From Gnetum montanum (Eukaryota; Streptophyta; Gnetopsida; Gnetales; Gnetaceae): a DNA stretch of 64,000 nucleotides. Positions 13,072-25,299 of this stretch are shown here, piece after piece. The stretch is from the NCBI GenBank assembly GCA_015680685.1, contig MNCI01028952.1, forward strand, positions 8,370-72,369, read 5' to 3'. Below the pieces are notes generated by a model. The model did no database searches, was not told the origin of the DNA, and saw nothing but the letters and a program-made list of their open reading frames with translations. How positions within the stretch are numbered: the stretch's first letter is position 1; each line of letters starts with the position of its first letter. Made by a program: the position numbers and the translations under genes.

Positions 13072-13172
13072 CAATGAGATGTTAGCCTAATGGTAATACC
13101 TTCATTTGAAAGCTTCAAGTTGTGGGTTCAATTCTAGTGAGTAATGTTGAGTTATAAAGTTTTAATTCCAAC
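13072..13172 (+). mobile_element. tRNA-derived SINE, family 1
   Basis: It has an A-box-like TTAGCCTAATGGTAA at 13082-13096 and a B-box-like GGGTTCAATTC at 13124-13134, followed by the family tail GAGTTATAAAGTTTTAATT. It lies tail-to-tail with a minus-strand LINE fragment. Confidence 0.7.
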
Positions 13173-13180
13173 ATTATCGC

Positions 13181-13830
13181 TATGTTAAAAATTTGTTTTC
13201 TAACATTCCAAGTCTAGAGGCCTAAATACTTGTTTTGAAAGAGCCTTAAAAACCTCATGCTATTTTTCTTTAATACATGTTTTCCACGTGTAACAATAAT
13301 TTTCTAAAATTTTTAACATATTTTGCATACCTTCTATAGTAGTGGAGATCAAGGCAGCATCATCTACATATAAAAGAATATTCATTGCTTGGGATCCAAT
13401 TTGGATAGCATGACTATCTTGCCTATTGCAAAACAATTCATACATTTCATTAATAAAGATACAAAAAAGAGTTAGAGAAAGTGGACAACCTTGGTTAACT
13501 CCAAATTTGCTCTAGAATTGAAATGTTTTCTCTAAGTTGCTACCTATAATTTTACAATCTTTGAGTTACTACAATCAAATTTGAAGGGATGCCAATTTTA
13601 TGCAAGGGCAACCATAGTTTTGTACAAATCATTGAATCATATTCTTTGGCAAAATTTGTAAAACAAATTAAACTTTTTTAGCAGGCATTTTTACAAACTT
13701 CATATAGTGTCCAAGAGTAACTAAGTGATCAATATTGGAGCGATTTTGTCTGAAACCTGCTTGACATCTTTCCCTAATCTAGCTACCTTCGGCCTAAGAA
13801 CTGATTCTCTTTCCTAATAAAGTGCCTAAC
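13181..13830 (-). mobile_element. LINE reverse-transcriptase fragment
   Basis: Minus-strand frames give QAGFRQNRSNIDHLV (about 13770-13715), GVNQGCPLS (about 13505-13475) and NILLYVDDAALIS (about 13390-13345). These are the non-LTR RT block with GVxQGCPLSP and the YxDD catalytic motif. The end at 13181-13260 matches LINE sequence at 27780-27880. It is 5'-truncated and contains stops. Confidence 0.82.
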
Positions 13831-13839
13831 AACTTAGTA

Positions 13840-16800
13840 ATATAGGGAAATAGTAGCTAGCCCCATTTTATTGAAATAATTTTTTTTAAATTAAAGTAAG
13901 AGTAATTTCTATTAAATTAAATATCTAAAACATAACCATTGATAATTTTTCATGTATATTTGCCTTTCAAGCTAATTATATATATTGTCATTACCGGCAA
14001 AGAAAATACTACTGCCAACATTAATGGCTATGATAGGGTCAATTGTTGAAAGTATTCCCTAATACTTATTGTAAACGCTCAAGCAAAATAATATATGGAA
14101 AAGCCGGTATGTCTCGTATTTAGTAAAACTCCCTCTTCTACCTCAGTTAGGCATAGAATCAAATAGTCTCATACGAAGATATCAGATTTGTGTTTGAGAG
14201 GATTACCAATGCATTAAAAAAACGATCCAGAGGAGCCAAACAGCCAGCCAAGCAGCACCCTTGATAAAAATGGTCATAGTCAAAGGAATGGTCATAGTCA
14301 AAGGTACAATCGTGCAAAAACGTTATTCTAAGGGTTTCTAAAATACCTTGGGACTTGTTGGTGCATGTAACCTCATGTTTCAAAGACACATTTTACTTGG
14401 GAAAATACGATCGACGAGAAATCCCCATTCCCCACATCCCAAACATACATTAAAACACATTTCCAAAGTAAAACAAAAACGCCATTCCATACGGCTCTTG
14501 GAAAGATACCAATCCTGGCACGGCACAATCTCTAAAAATTTTCAGAAAAAAAAATTAAAAAAGTCAAAATAAAACCATATTTAACGGCACCTCACACTTC
14601 CCATGTTTTACCGCCATCGTCGTCTGCTTGTTTACCGCTCCGGCTTTCACGGCCTTCGTTTGGAAGCAAACTGAGGCCCATCAAAATCCAAAAGCAAACT
14701 TTTGCTGCTGCACAGAAAATCATAATAGCACAGCGTTTCCAAAAACCCCACAAAAATCAAGTTATATCCAAGCCTCCTCCCCAGTCAACTACGAAAGCAG
14801 CAGAAAAAAAAAAAAAGAGCTCAAATCAAATCCCAACATTCAGCAATTTCAATAAAGAGCCAATTCCAACTAAGCCAGTGTCATAATTCCTTCTTACTTC
14901 CTCGGGACGCAAAACCAAACAAAACGTCACAGATATTGCAGGTTTAACTTAACACCGGGCAGGTAATCGGGTAATTAATAATAAACGCATTTCCAATGCC
15001 GGGTTTCTTGAACGTTTGAATTGGATGAGTGCTTACCTTGATTTTGACTTTAAAATTGAAATTTTGTTTTTCTTCTTGCCAGACTGGTTCCTCGTTAAAA
15101 ATTTGCGCCCGCATTTTTTCCCCTTTTCTCCGGCGTGCAAGGCTGTTCATCCAGGGACTGGAAACATTCTCTGAGCCATTTTAAATCAAAAATCATAGCT
15201 ATTTCTTCTGCATGGATCATTTCCGTGTAGTATTTGGGTGTTTGGTATGATTATTCTGCATTTATGGGGGCTGTATTTTCTCGGAAATTCTGGCTGAAGC
15301 TGTTGCAGGGGAATCTCGGAGCACAGCTTGCATTTTTTGGGTTCTTGATTGAATCGTATGATGCTAAGCCCTTGCGTTTCTTCAATTCGGCGTTAAACTA
15401 GTCCAGGTTCGCCCAATTTTTTCCTTTTTTTATTTTTTTTTGTGTTTGGGCAATTGCTTGGAGCTAAATTCGACAGGTTTTCAATGTTTTAGTTTATGGG
15501 CTCGAAGGGTTTGGTTCAAAATTCATTGCATGACTCGAACGCCACGCAAATTTGAAAATTTTCAGGGTTTGCGAACCCCTTTGGTACAGGTCCTTTGTTT
15601 TGTTTTTGTTTTTTAGGTTGCTTATCTGAGATTTGATCTATGTGAAAAGTGCTAATTTTTTTTTTCCTCCAGTTATCGGGTTGGAAAGATACTAGATTGA
15701 TTTAGGACAAGCATGTGTTTTTACTGTCACTAAGTCAACGCTAAATGATGACCGTCTTGAAACTATATCCAGAATGCTATTTTGACATGCGTGAGATAAA
15801 AAATGTTTACTTTCTGTTAATAGATTATTTTCTTGATTTCCGGCAGCCAGCGTTTTGAGAATGGTGATAATTGTTTTAGGTTGGGACTTAAGGTAATGTT
15901 TGCGTCAGTGTCATTGTATCCACAAATTTTCATCCACATTCATTTTCACCATAACAGTTTGTTGTTTCTATCTTTTAAAGGAAAAATATTAGTGCTTTAT
16001 AGTCAGAGGAGTTTTTTGATTATTGGTATGCTGAATACAGGAATACAATATTCAGAACTGTTTTGTGTATAGAATTGTTTTATTAGGATGATAGTTTTTG
16101 GGTTTGGTTTTCCTTTTTGCCTATATTGAGTTATTGTAGGTTTAAGAATGTGCCAGGTTGCTGACAGCGACCAAATGTGCGATGTATTCACTATCATTAA
16201 ATCTTACGGACTTGGTAAATATGTTTATTGAGACCAATACATGAACCTTTGTCTCGTTTTTTATAACGCTAATTTCTGATCATGGCTTCACTACGACTAA
16301 AACTGAGGGTATGCTTACATTTGGCTTGATATTTTGTTTTTTTTCCCTCATTGAATAAAATAGAAAGTCACTAAACTTTTCACATGTTTGGTTCATGTGA
16401 TGATCAACCAAACGTTTATTTATTTATTTATATATGTTGACGATTGGACTGTGACATCGGTTTCGGTATTTAATCTGCTAAGATAAGGAGCTTGCAAAGT
16501 GAGTTTTTGGGTAAAAATGTGCTTGGGTTCCTGTATGCCTTTAAATATCACATCACATCTTTTAATTGTACTTTCTAAGTTTTGCACCATTTAGTTGTAA
16601 TAAACTCTGCTATGCTCAATAATTTTAACTACTTATCTAACTTTTGTGTTTGCTGGTAAAACTCAGATTTTGGAGTCTCTTCTGATGCTATATTTAGTAC
16701 AAATTTTGTGAGTTTTAGATTACGCTTGAAAGTTTAATGCTATAGATTTTGGTGCCGTTCACTTCACGTGTTATCTTTGTTAAATTTGTTTCCATGTTGG

Positions 16801-17428
16801 CATTTCATCACCAAAATGACGCATTGTGGAATTACTTGCTTGTTATTTTCTACCATCACTTACCAGGATCCATTTTTTCCAACATAATAGAATAGAACGT
16901 ACATGTGCCAGATTATGAAATGTAAACATTCCATTGAGATTGCTGGTTCTCAATTGTGGCCAAGTGTTGTAATACTGTTATAGTGGTGATTTCAAACCCA
17001 TTTATAAGACATTTCATTTTCAACTTATTAATGGTCCATTCAGATGACCATGCGATGAATTCTCCATGTTTCTAATTCTATTGAAAACTCATTCATTTTT
17101 GTTTCAACTAAAAAGTAATTTTATTTTCATGGTCCATAATTATATCAGTTTTTAAAGAGGTTTTATTACATTTATTTTGTATTTCAATTGAACCATTATG
17201 AGATGTATCTGTAAAACAAAAATTGTGCATTTAAAATTTCCTGTTTGCTTATTTAGTGTGATCAACGATATTAGAATCTTTCTTTCTTTCTGTTGAATGA
17301 AAGATTTTTGCTTACAATGCAATTTGATTAACTGCATTCCTTTGGGTGAAGGAAACACAGTTATTTTTCTTTAAAGCTTTATATTTGCTAGTTTGATTGT
17401 GACTCCTTTTTTGTTTTTTTCTGTCCAG
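13840..17428. other. Upstream region and probable 5' UTR intron(s) of the RCC1-FYVE-BRX gene
   Basis: No coding exon was recognised in any frame, and in particular no PH-domain signature. The part at about 14400-15400 is less AT-rich than its surroundings and looks low-copy, so the promoter and a non-coding first exon may lie there. A polypyrimidine tract and AG acceptor at 17427-17428 (CTGTCCAG) support an upstream non-coding exon. Confidence 0.4.
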
Positions 17429-17494
17429 GAAATACAAAATTAAAGACTCATGCTGTAGTTTGAGAATTGATATGCAGTTAGTCTTTATTGAACT

Positions 17495-20400
17495 ATGCAG
17501 ACAAAAAATACTTCCTCTGAGGTATACAGAGTTAGTGTCTCCAGTGCACCTAGTTCTTCAAGTCAAGGTTCTGGGCCTGATGAATCTGATGCAGTAGGTG
17601 ATGTTTATATTTGGGGTGAGGGTATTTGGGATGGCATTTTGGGAGGCTGTGAAAAGGATCCTAGTTGTTTAGATTCAAGCAAAGATGCTCTTCATCCAAA
17701 ACCGCTGGAATGTGCCCTAGTTTTAGATGTACAGCGTGTGGCTTGTGGAGTGAAGCATGCAGTACTTTTGACAAGGCAAGGTGAGGTTTTCACATGGGGT
17801 GAGGAATGTGGTGGCCGTCTAGGCCATGCAAGTTGTTCAGATGTTTACCAGCCGCAACTGGTTGATGCTTTAAGCAATAATTGTGTTGAATTTGTAGCAT
17901 GTGGAGAATATCACACATGTGCAGTTACATTGGCAGGAGAAGTGTACACTTGGGGAGATGGGAACCATCATGTAGGCCTTCTGGGACATGGAAAAGATGT
18001 CAGCCATTATATCCCTAGGAAGATATCTGGGCCTCTAGATGGCATTCATGTTACTTCCATTGCTTGTGGTCCATGGCACACAGCACTAGTAACCTCATCT
18101 GGACAGCTGTTTACTTTTGGATTAGGAATTTTTGGAGTATTAGGCCATGGAGATCAGAACAATGTTCAATCTCCCAAAGAGGTAGACTCACTAAAGGGAT
18201 TAAGAACGGTGGCTGTTGCTTGTGGTGTTTGGCATACGGCTGCAATTGTTGATATAATTGTTGCACAATCTAGTGGAAGTTCTTCTGCGGGTAAATTGTT
18301 TACATGGGGTGATGGAGAAAAAGGTAGACTTGGGCATGGTGATAAAGAGACAAAGCTAGTGCCAACATGTGTGCCTGCCCTTATAGAACACAATTTCCAC
18401 CAGATTGCTTGTGGTTATAGCCTCACTGTAGCCTTGACAACATCAGGCCAGGTTTTTACCATCGGGAGTAGTGTGTATGGGCAACTGGGAAATTCAGAGG
18501 CTGATGGAACACTGCCCTGTTTGGTAGAAGGAAGACTAGCAAGAGAAACGGTGGAAGAGTTATCATGTGGTACCCATCATGTAGCATGTTTGACTTCCAA
18601 AAATGAGGTGTATACTTGGGGGAAAGGTGCAAATGGGAGGTTAGGCCATGGTGATGTTGAAGATCGAAAATCTCCAACCCTAGTTGAAGCGTTGAAAGAA
18701 AAACATGTAAAGAGCATAGCATGTGGCTCAAGCTTTACTGCTGCAGTATGCTTGCATAAGTGGGTTTCTGGATCAGAACAATCAGCATGTGCTGGGTGCA
18801 AGCAATCGTTTGGTTTTACAAGAAAGCGTCACAACTGCTATAACTGTGGGCTTCAACATTGTCATTCTTGTAGTTCTAAAAAGGTTTTAAAGGCTGCACT
18901 TGCTCCTAACCCTGGTAAACCATACCGGGTTTGTGATGCTTGTTACCTCAAGTTAAGAAAGGCATCAGAATTGGCAATTTTGGCACCTGCTAATAAGAGG
19001 AACGTGCCAGTTAAGCGTTTGCCTGATATTCAAGAACGGATGGATAAAGCAGAAACAAGGCTTATAAAACTACAGAAGCCTACTTTAGAGGTCAAAACAC
19101 AGGGTAAGCGTGGGAAGAAGTCTGAAGGAGCAACATCATTTCAAGTTTTACCATCATTAAAGGATGCCAGGCTTGCAAATTCACTAGATACTCAGTATTC
19201 TTTAGCGCAAACCCACTTTTCTGTTCCAACATCTAAAAACAATTCCAGGTCAACATCTCCATTCTCAAGGAGACCCAGTCCACCTCGCTCTGCTACACCA
19301 ATTCCAACCATGGCTGGCCTAACATCATTTAGAGATCCTATGGAAGAATTGAGAAGGAAGAATGAAGAACTGTTAAAGATCAAGAAAGAGGTATTTGTAA
19401 TCTATCAGTTTTGTGTCCTGGAATATCAATTAATCTTTTATTTACTGAGCTGCATAGTGATTTTTAATGTGAATCTTTTGAGTAGTAAGACAGTTGAGTT
19501 TATGACTCTCTCTTTATGTAATAGCTGGAGTTCTGGAAGGAGAAGTGTAGACAGAAGGATACTGATGTGCAATTGTTGAAAAAAGAAGTGAAAGAAGCTT
19601 ATGTGTTAGCTGAGGCAGAAACTCGGAAATGTGATGCTGCGAAGGAAGCAATCAAGTCCCTGAGTTCCCAGGTAGCATTTAACCTTACTCTTACAGTTAT
19701 TCAATTGAGTGTGATATGTGTGTCCTATGAGCCTGCTTCCACCGAACATTCAGTTAAAAATGGAAACATTTTTCTTTCACAGTTTCATTCGATACATATT
19801 CTCTTCGAAGTTAACTTTAAAAAGAAGAGTAGATCCTTGGAGTTAGTCTGGGTAAAAATCAATGATTTATATCAAGGCGCTTAATTGCTGTTCCTATGAT
19901 TTACTGCTGGTTCATCTTTTATCCCAAGCCAATTTTAGTTGGGACTAAGCTTCAATATTTCTTTAAAAAACAAATGGTAACAAATATTAAAATTAGAGTA
20001 ACAACCCCTAAAATAAATAAGTCTATTCACTAACAAGAAGAAAACACTATGGTCTGTTATTATATAAAATATAAATTTAAATTATGAATAATTTGGGATA
20101 TTTTGTTTACTTTCTTTAGTTTGGAGCTCTATGACAGCTTTATTTCTTATGGTTCGTCCACTATTGGTGATTTTGAAGCTCTGCCTTTGAGTTAGGGTTA
20201 AAACTTATGTTAAAGCCTCCTACAAACATTGATTATACTGCAAAATATATATTTGAAGAGATTTAACTATCTTTTTCAGTATGTTGAGTGGTTTATAATA
20301 TGGCTCTACTCTCAACAAATATGCCTGAGTTTTTTGCCGAGTCATCCAAGTTTTTAATCATTGGTAAAAATCAAACCTTATTCATGAAACCTGATCTGAT

Positions 20401-22806
20401 AGACCTGGTCCTTGATTCACTTTGTTATTCTATGTAACGTAGTGGGGTGGACTTTTAGTTAATTTGCAGATTACGTCATATAGTTGTGTAGCCACATTAT
20501 TCCTTATTGTGATTTTTTTTTTAATTTTAATGTGCTGTTTTGGATTTAAATTACTCAATTTTTGATATTTTTAATTTTTTATCAGTTGACTGGTAATTCA
20601 TATTTTACAGTTAAATACATTTCTTTTATGAATGCTTCCCGAGAGGCCTTGTTCCCCCTACTTCGCAAACATTTTGACTATTAAGGAGTTTCATGAAGTC
20701 TCCATTTTGCACCGTTGATTCCTTAAAATCAATGTACATTCTTTTGTGTTTTTTTTTTAATGTCAGTGTAGTATATTATGAGTGCAGAGCAATAGAGAAT
20801 TATCTATTGTGCTGTTATCTTTAAATATTTATGTTGGCTGGTCCTAGACAATGTAATGTCTAGTGTATCTTTATTGAATGTATAAAAAGGATCACCACCT
20901 AAAGGCTCAATGCTCATCCCATCAAAGTGGGTCCAGGGAGGGTTGGTGGATGGATGAAAGCCTAACATCTTTTTAGTGGCTGCACCCAGGCTTAAACATA
21001 GGTCTTATGTCTTGAGAAACAAGCACCTTACCATCCCTCCCAAGTGGTGGTCCCTTATGCAAATACATTATCAGAATACCTTATGCAAAAATAATGACAA
21101 AAGCATTATCATTATCAATAGCATTTATTTTGAGTTTGGCTTTATGATTTTCTTTTCCTGCATGCTCACCGATTAAGTTTAACTCGGGAATATACTGCAA
21201 TCTGTTGTCCTCTTTTAATAATATTGTATTCAGAACATGCAAACAAGATGGCATAAGAAAATTTGTTACATAAACCCTGCAACCTATTCATGGTATGCAT
21301 GCGCTGATTATGATTATATAAGTGTAGGAATAAATAGGTATGGCAAAATTAACAACTTAATCATTTTTAGTCTAAGAAGGCTTTGCACCAAATATTTCTG
21401 TTTTCAATGGTCAAGAATAGAGGATGCTTCGTAGCCCCAATTTCAATTTTTAGGATTGTTTTTGGGTCATTGATTTTAACTTGAGGAAAATGTTGTAATT
21501 CATTTAATTTTCAACTATCATATCATAATAGTGCCTTTTACCCTAACAACATGGCCTAAGCTGTTAAGGTAGGCAAAGGATTTGATGATGATTTTCTATG
21601 GCTAGCTATCTACCCGATGCCATAGTTAATTTTCAATCATAGTAATCTAATATTCCTGATTATATTAACTTTGTTATTTTGAAACTTTAGCATTGGACCC
21701 TACATTTTATATCTAAATTTTAAGCTACATTGAAAGTCATTATTACCTTTGAATTTCAGGTTTATTTAGTATGATTTTTATCTACTTGAAGTCATTAGTA
21801 ATAGGTCTAAGATGCTGAAGATACAATGAACCTACGTGGTGGCATATTTCATATATACTGCCCTATCCTCTTTGGTGACATTTCTATTTTAGAAATGGAA
21901 CATTTGAATGCTTGAGCAATATTAGAACTATCAAGACGGTGGCATTTTTTTCAATATATTTTATTTTATAGATATTTTTATTTTTAAAATGCTTGAATAA
22001 GTATCTAATTATAAATTTACAACATATCTTTCGTTGCCTGTTTTTTCAGTTGAGTTCTGTGGCAGAGAGAGTGCCATTAGGTCCGGACAGTAATGACCGA
22101 CCAAAGGAGATGCATGCACATCCTCCAGTTTTGAATGGGCTGCGCCATCCATCCATGTTAAGCCTTAACTCCATTGTTGATAGAGAAAATGAAGGGGCAA
22201 GTGTTGCAGAGCGTCGATCAATGGCATCTGCTTCATTTGCATCTACTGATGAAGGTGATGGTGGCAATGGTTCAAGATATTCTCACAGTAGCAGCTTTTC
22301 TTCATCTCGAGACCGCACTGAAATCCAAGGTATTACCATGAAATCTCAGACAGTTATGAAAGTATTGCATTTCTTCATCATCATCATCATCATTGTTTTA
22401 TTCTTCATCCTGCAGAGCATGGACAGAGAGAAGAAAGAGAATGGGTTGAACAAGATGAACCTGGTGTTTACATAACGCTTGTGTCCCATCTTGATGGAAC
22501 TATTGAACTTAAACGTGTGAGATTCAGGTATCTATTTAACTTCCAAATGCCAGTATCAGCTCTTCTGCTCTTTACAGTGGAAGTGTGTATTACTCTCAAC
22601 AACAAAGTCAATTTTAATCTGTATATGCAATTTGATAATATGCTTCTTTCAAACTAGTGTTAACGTCCCTGGTTTTACCATTCCAAATGTTCATGGATAT
22701 GTGCAGTCGTAAGAGATTCAGCGAACGCCAGGCTGAATTGTGGTGGCAACAGAACCGTGCAAGGATCCATGAAATGTATCATGTTAGGACAAGTTCAAGT
22801 CAGTGA
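17495..22806 (+). CDS. RCC1-FYVE-BRX domain protein (PRAF-like), PH domain absent
   Basis: Five coding exons were placed by GT-AG sites and frame: 17495-19390, 19525-19671, 22050-22329, 22416-22527 and 22707-22806. They give a protein of about 844 residues. Residues about 33-420 are RCC1 repeats ([68 protein letters not shown]). Residues about 424-492 are a FYVE zinc finger with the plant variant [10 protein letters not shown] and paired cysteines. A coiled coil covers about 615-685. A C-terminal BRX domain follows ([14 protein letters not shown] ... [11 protein letters not shown]). Plant PRAF proteins normally start with a PH domain; here TGA lies in frame at 17489-17491, just before the chosen ATG. 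The start aligns with the linker before RVSVSS in the family. An acceptor at CAG 17498-17500 could instead join a distant upstream exon. A likely RCC1-type exchange or binding protein at phosphoinositide membranes; partners are not deducible. Confidence 0.93.
19672..22049 (+). other. Large intron of the RCC1-FYVE-BRX gene
   Basis: The 2378-bp intron has donor GTAGCA at 19672 and acceptor TTTTTTCAG ending at 22049. It is AT-rich and holds a minus-strand SINE of family 2 at 20886-21060. The frame is phase 0 at both sides, joining LSSQ to LSSVAERVP. Confidence 0.85.
20886..21060 (-). mobile_element. tRNA-derived SINE, family 2, in intron
   Basis: On the minus strand it reads an A-box-like GGATGGTAAGGTGCTTG, then a B-box-like GTTTAAGCCTGGG, followed by GCAGCCACTAAAAAG, TTAGGCTTTCATCC and an end at GGTGGTGATCC next to a T/A-rich tail. 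A degenerate second copy is at 6435-6612. A tRNA-like head with a non-tRNA body is typical of Pol III-transcribed SINEs. Confidence 0.65.
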
Positions 22807-24610
22807 AATGGGTGGGGTATGCCAGCAGCAATGCATGTACATATAATAAAATAAATTGAATGCCACACAATCTTTCCAAACAAGCATTGACTTCTTTTTA
22901 TTTTTATCAGGAAATTCTTCATTTATCCAAGCAAGAAATTGATGAATTCCACATTTTTTTACCATGAGAGCCACTTTTTGGAAAACGAAGTAGCTTGTTT
23001 GGTTTAATTGTTTCGAAAGCAAATCGGGAGAAAAACAGTTGGGCATGTGTTCTTATATTTATTAGCGGATACAAGTAAGATGCATGATGTTACTTGTACA
23101 ATAACGTCATGTAGTTTAACATGCTTTATCGGTTTTAAAGATTTTGGACAAAGGGGAGGTATCTGCTTAGTTTTGCTCCTTTTGCAGATCTCTTCTAAAA
23201 GCAGCTAATTTCTGCTTTCCTGTAGTATATGATACTTATTTTACGCTGAGCTCATTGCACATCATTCAACCACCTCGTCTGGGGACTGTAAATTGTAATT
23301 TAGCTTTGTGAAGGACCTCTGCCTGGTCCTATTTGTTAATGAAATGTATCCATCATGTCTCTCTCAATGGAAATTTTTTAGCCCAATGGAGTGCAATCCG
23401 GTATCTTTACCATTTTTTTCCCACTCCATTGTGAGATGTAAATGTTTATTTTACATTGAGGCAGTTTTTCTAAGATGGTGTTGCACTCTGCAAAATCATT
23501 CGGATTAAACTGTATGTTCTGTTTTTTCCCTCTTCAGAGCTTCAATTTCTTGAGCAATGTTTTCTGCATTTTCAATATGAAGAGTATATATCATGATAGA
23601 TGAACGATTAAAACTTTCGATTGATGAGTACAATCTCAGAATCCTCTCATCATAAAATTCTTTATAATTTCGAACTGCGGCAGCACACTGTTCTTACCCT
23701 TTCTTATGCATCCTCCGATAAGTGAGTTTAAGTGAATTTCATGGGGGAAGACGTTTTCTCTAAAAAAAAAAATTGATAATTTAAATATGTTTTTAAGTAT
23801 CTACAATGGGTGTGAGTTGATAGATGATGACAAAGGCATTGGTCACGTTGGTTTATCCATCATCAAGTAGAGTGAAGCGAGAGGATAGGGAATAAGGATA
23901 ATAGTTTTATCGTTTTGAGATTGTCATTTTTAAAATTCACAATGGAATTACAACTCTTGTGGATTGATTTCAAGGAAAGCGTAGGCACTGCACACTTGCT
24001 AGGTTTCTAGAAGTGCAACAACAAAGTGGAAGAACTGAACTATTGTTGTAGAATTAAGGTTTATTTCTGATTTCTGCTTGTTGCATTTATTTTCTTTGGA
24101 GAGAGTATTCTTCTTCTCCTTCCAAGAAATCCTTTAGTAAGAAGTGAAAACCTATTAAAACTTTTAAGGGTAAGGGTTAATCATTTTGCTAACTCAATGA
24201 GGAGGTTTTTAGAAATGGTTGCAATGATAAAACTTGAAATGGCATCACCAAATTGTTTGGGCTTTTTCTTTAAAAAGGATAGGCTAAAGAAAGAAGCTTA
24301 AACAATTTTCATAGAAGTGAATGACATTATAGAATGCATATAACTAACCTTATTTTGTTGGGATGATGCTACAATGACAATGATGATTTACAAGCTTAGA
24401 CCATTTATTTATAACTCTTATGTCTTACTCTAAGTGATTGGATTTTTAAAGAGGACTTTAACATCATTAAAGACATCTAGGACCAGATTGAAGGGGATCC
24501 TTTGTGTCCCTCTTAAGATGAGAATTATAAAATTTTCTTCTTAACTAACTAGATTCATATCTCCTTATTATTTGTTGCTAAGATAGATGTTTCGTAAAAC
24601 TTTTTTTAAA
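22807..24610. other. 3' UTR and intergenic region
   Basis: It begins with the 3' UTR of the RCC1-FYVE-BRX gene. A possible poly(A) signal, AATAAAATAAA, is about 40 bases after the stop, and other T-rich signals follow to about 23500. The rest is AT-rich with no recognised gene. Confidence 0.5.
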
Positions 24611-24611
24611 C

Positions 24612-24715
24612 AATATTTAACTCTGTGACTTTACATTGCCCATCAAAATGAAACCCAAAACTTGGAGCTTCCAAATTATGATGAGTTTTAGAACTAGGCT
24701 AACAGCTAATTGTCT
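24612..24715 (-). mobile_element. tRNA-derived SINE, family 1
   Basis: On the minus strand an A-box-like TAGCCTAGTTC and a B-box-like GGGTTTCATTTTGATGGGC are followed by the AATGTAAAGTCACAGAGTTA tail. It is degenerate but collinear with the copies at 34991 and 48341. Confidence 0.55.
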
Positions 24716-25168
24716 TACCAATTAACATGCAATAGGTTGTACAAGCAATCCATGTGAACAACATAGATGAGAAAACCTATTTTCTTGCTACTCTTCATCA
24801 ATAATTTTTCTACTAATCAACTATAGCACTATTTATTAATTTTTAATAATTTTTTCTTAGTAACCAAGAGGCATTGCAACATTTTCTCTAGGCTTAAAAT
24901 TTGCAGTTTAAGACCTTGGTTATCTTCATTTGTTCATGGATTTCTAATGTCTTTAGAAATCTAGCTTTTATTATGGGTGCTTTATTTTGAAAAATGTCCT
25001 TATTCCTATTAAAAGTAAACACTAGTAGTCTTTCTTAGTATACTAATTCATAATGATGCTTTTATTATAAAGTTGGAATTTTTGGGTTAAATTTTATTAC
25101 AATTAAATCCAAGGATGCTTTTATCCTTACATGACTATCAATACATGACTCTTATTAGTCATTCTTTT

Positions 25169-25286
25169 ACAATGAAGTGTTAGTCTAGTGGAAGATTCTT
25201 GATTTCAAATATCTAAGTTATGGGTTTGATTTTGGGCAATATTGTGTTATAAAGTTCTAATTTAACTATATGTCTTGAGGGTAAAC
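25169..25286 (+). mobile_element. tRNA-derived SINE, family 1
   Basis: A-box-like TTAGTCTAGTGGAAGA, B-box-like GGGTTTGATTTTGG, then GTGTTATAAAGTTCTAAT and the family 3' end ACTATATGTCTTGAGGGTA. It is tail-to-tail with the LINE fragment that starts just downstream. Confidence 0.7.
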
Positions 25287-25299
25287 ATTGTTGAAAGAC

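Noticed and set aside
13082-13134. Possible true tRNA gene from A- and B-box-like motifs (also at 35001 and 48352).
   Set aside because: No clover-leaf stems can be formed, and the same sequence recurs with a common non-tRNA tail, as in a SINE.
19567-19884. 105-codon ORF in the RCC1-FYVE-BRX gene.
   Set aside because: Its first part is the second exon; the rest is read-through past the donor at 19672.
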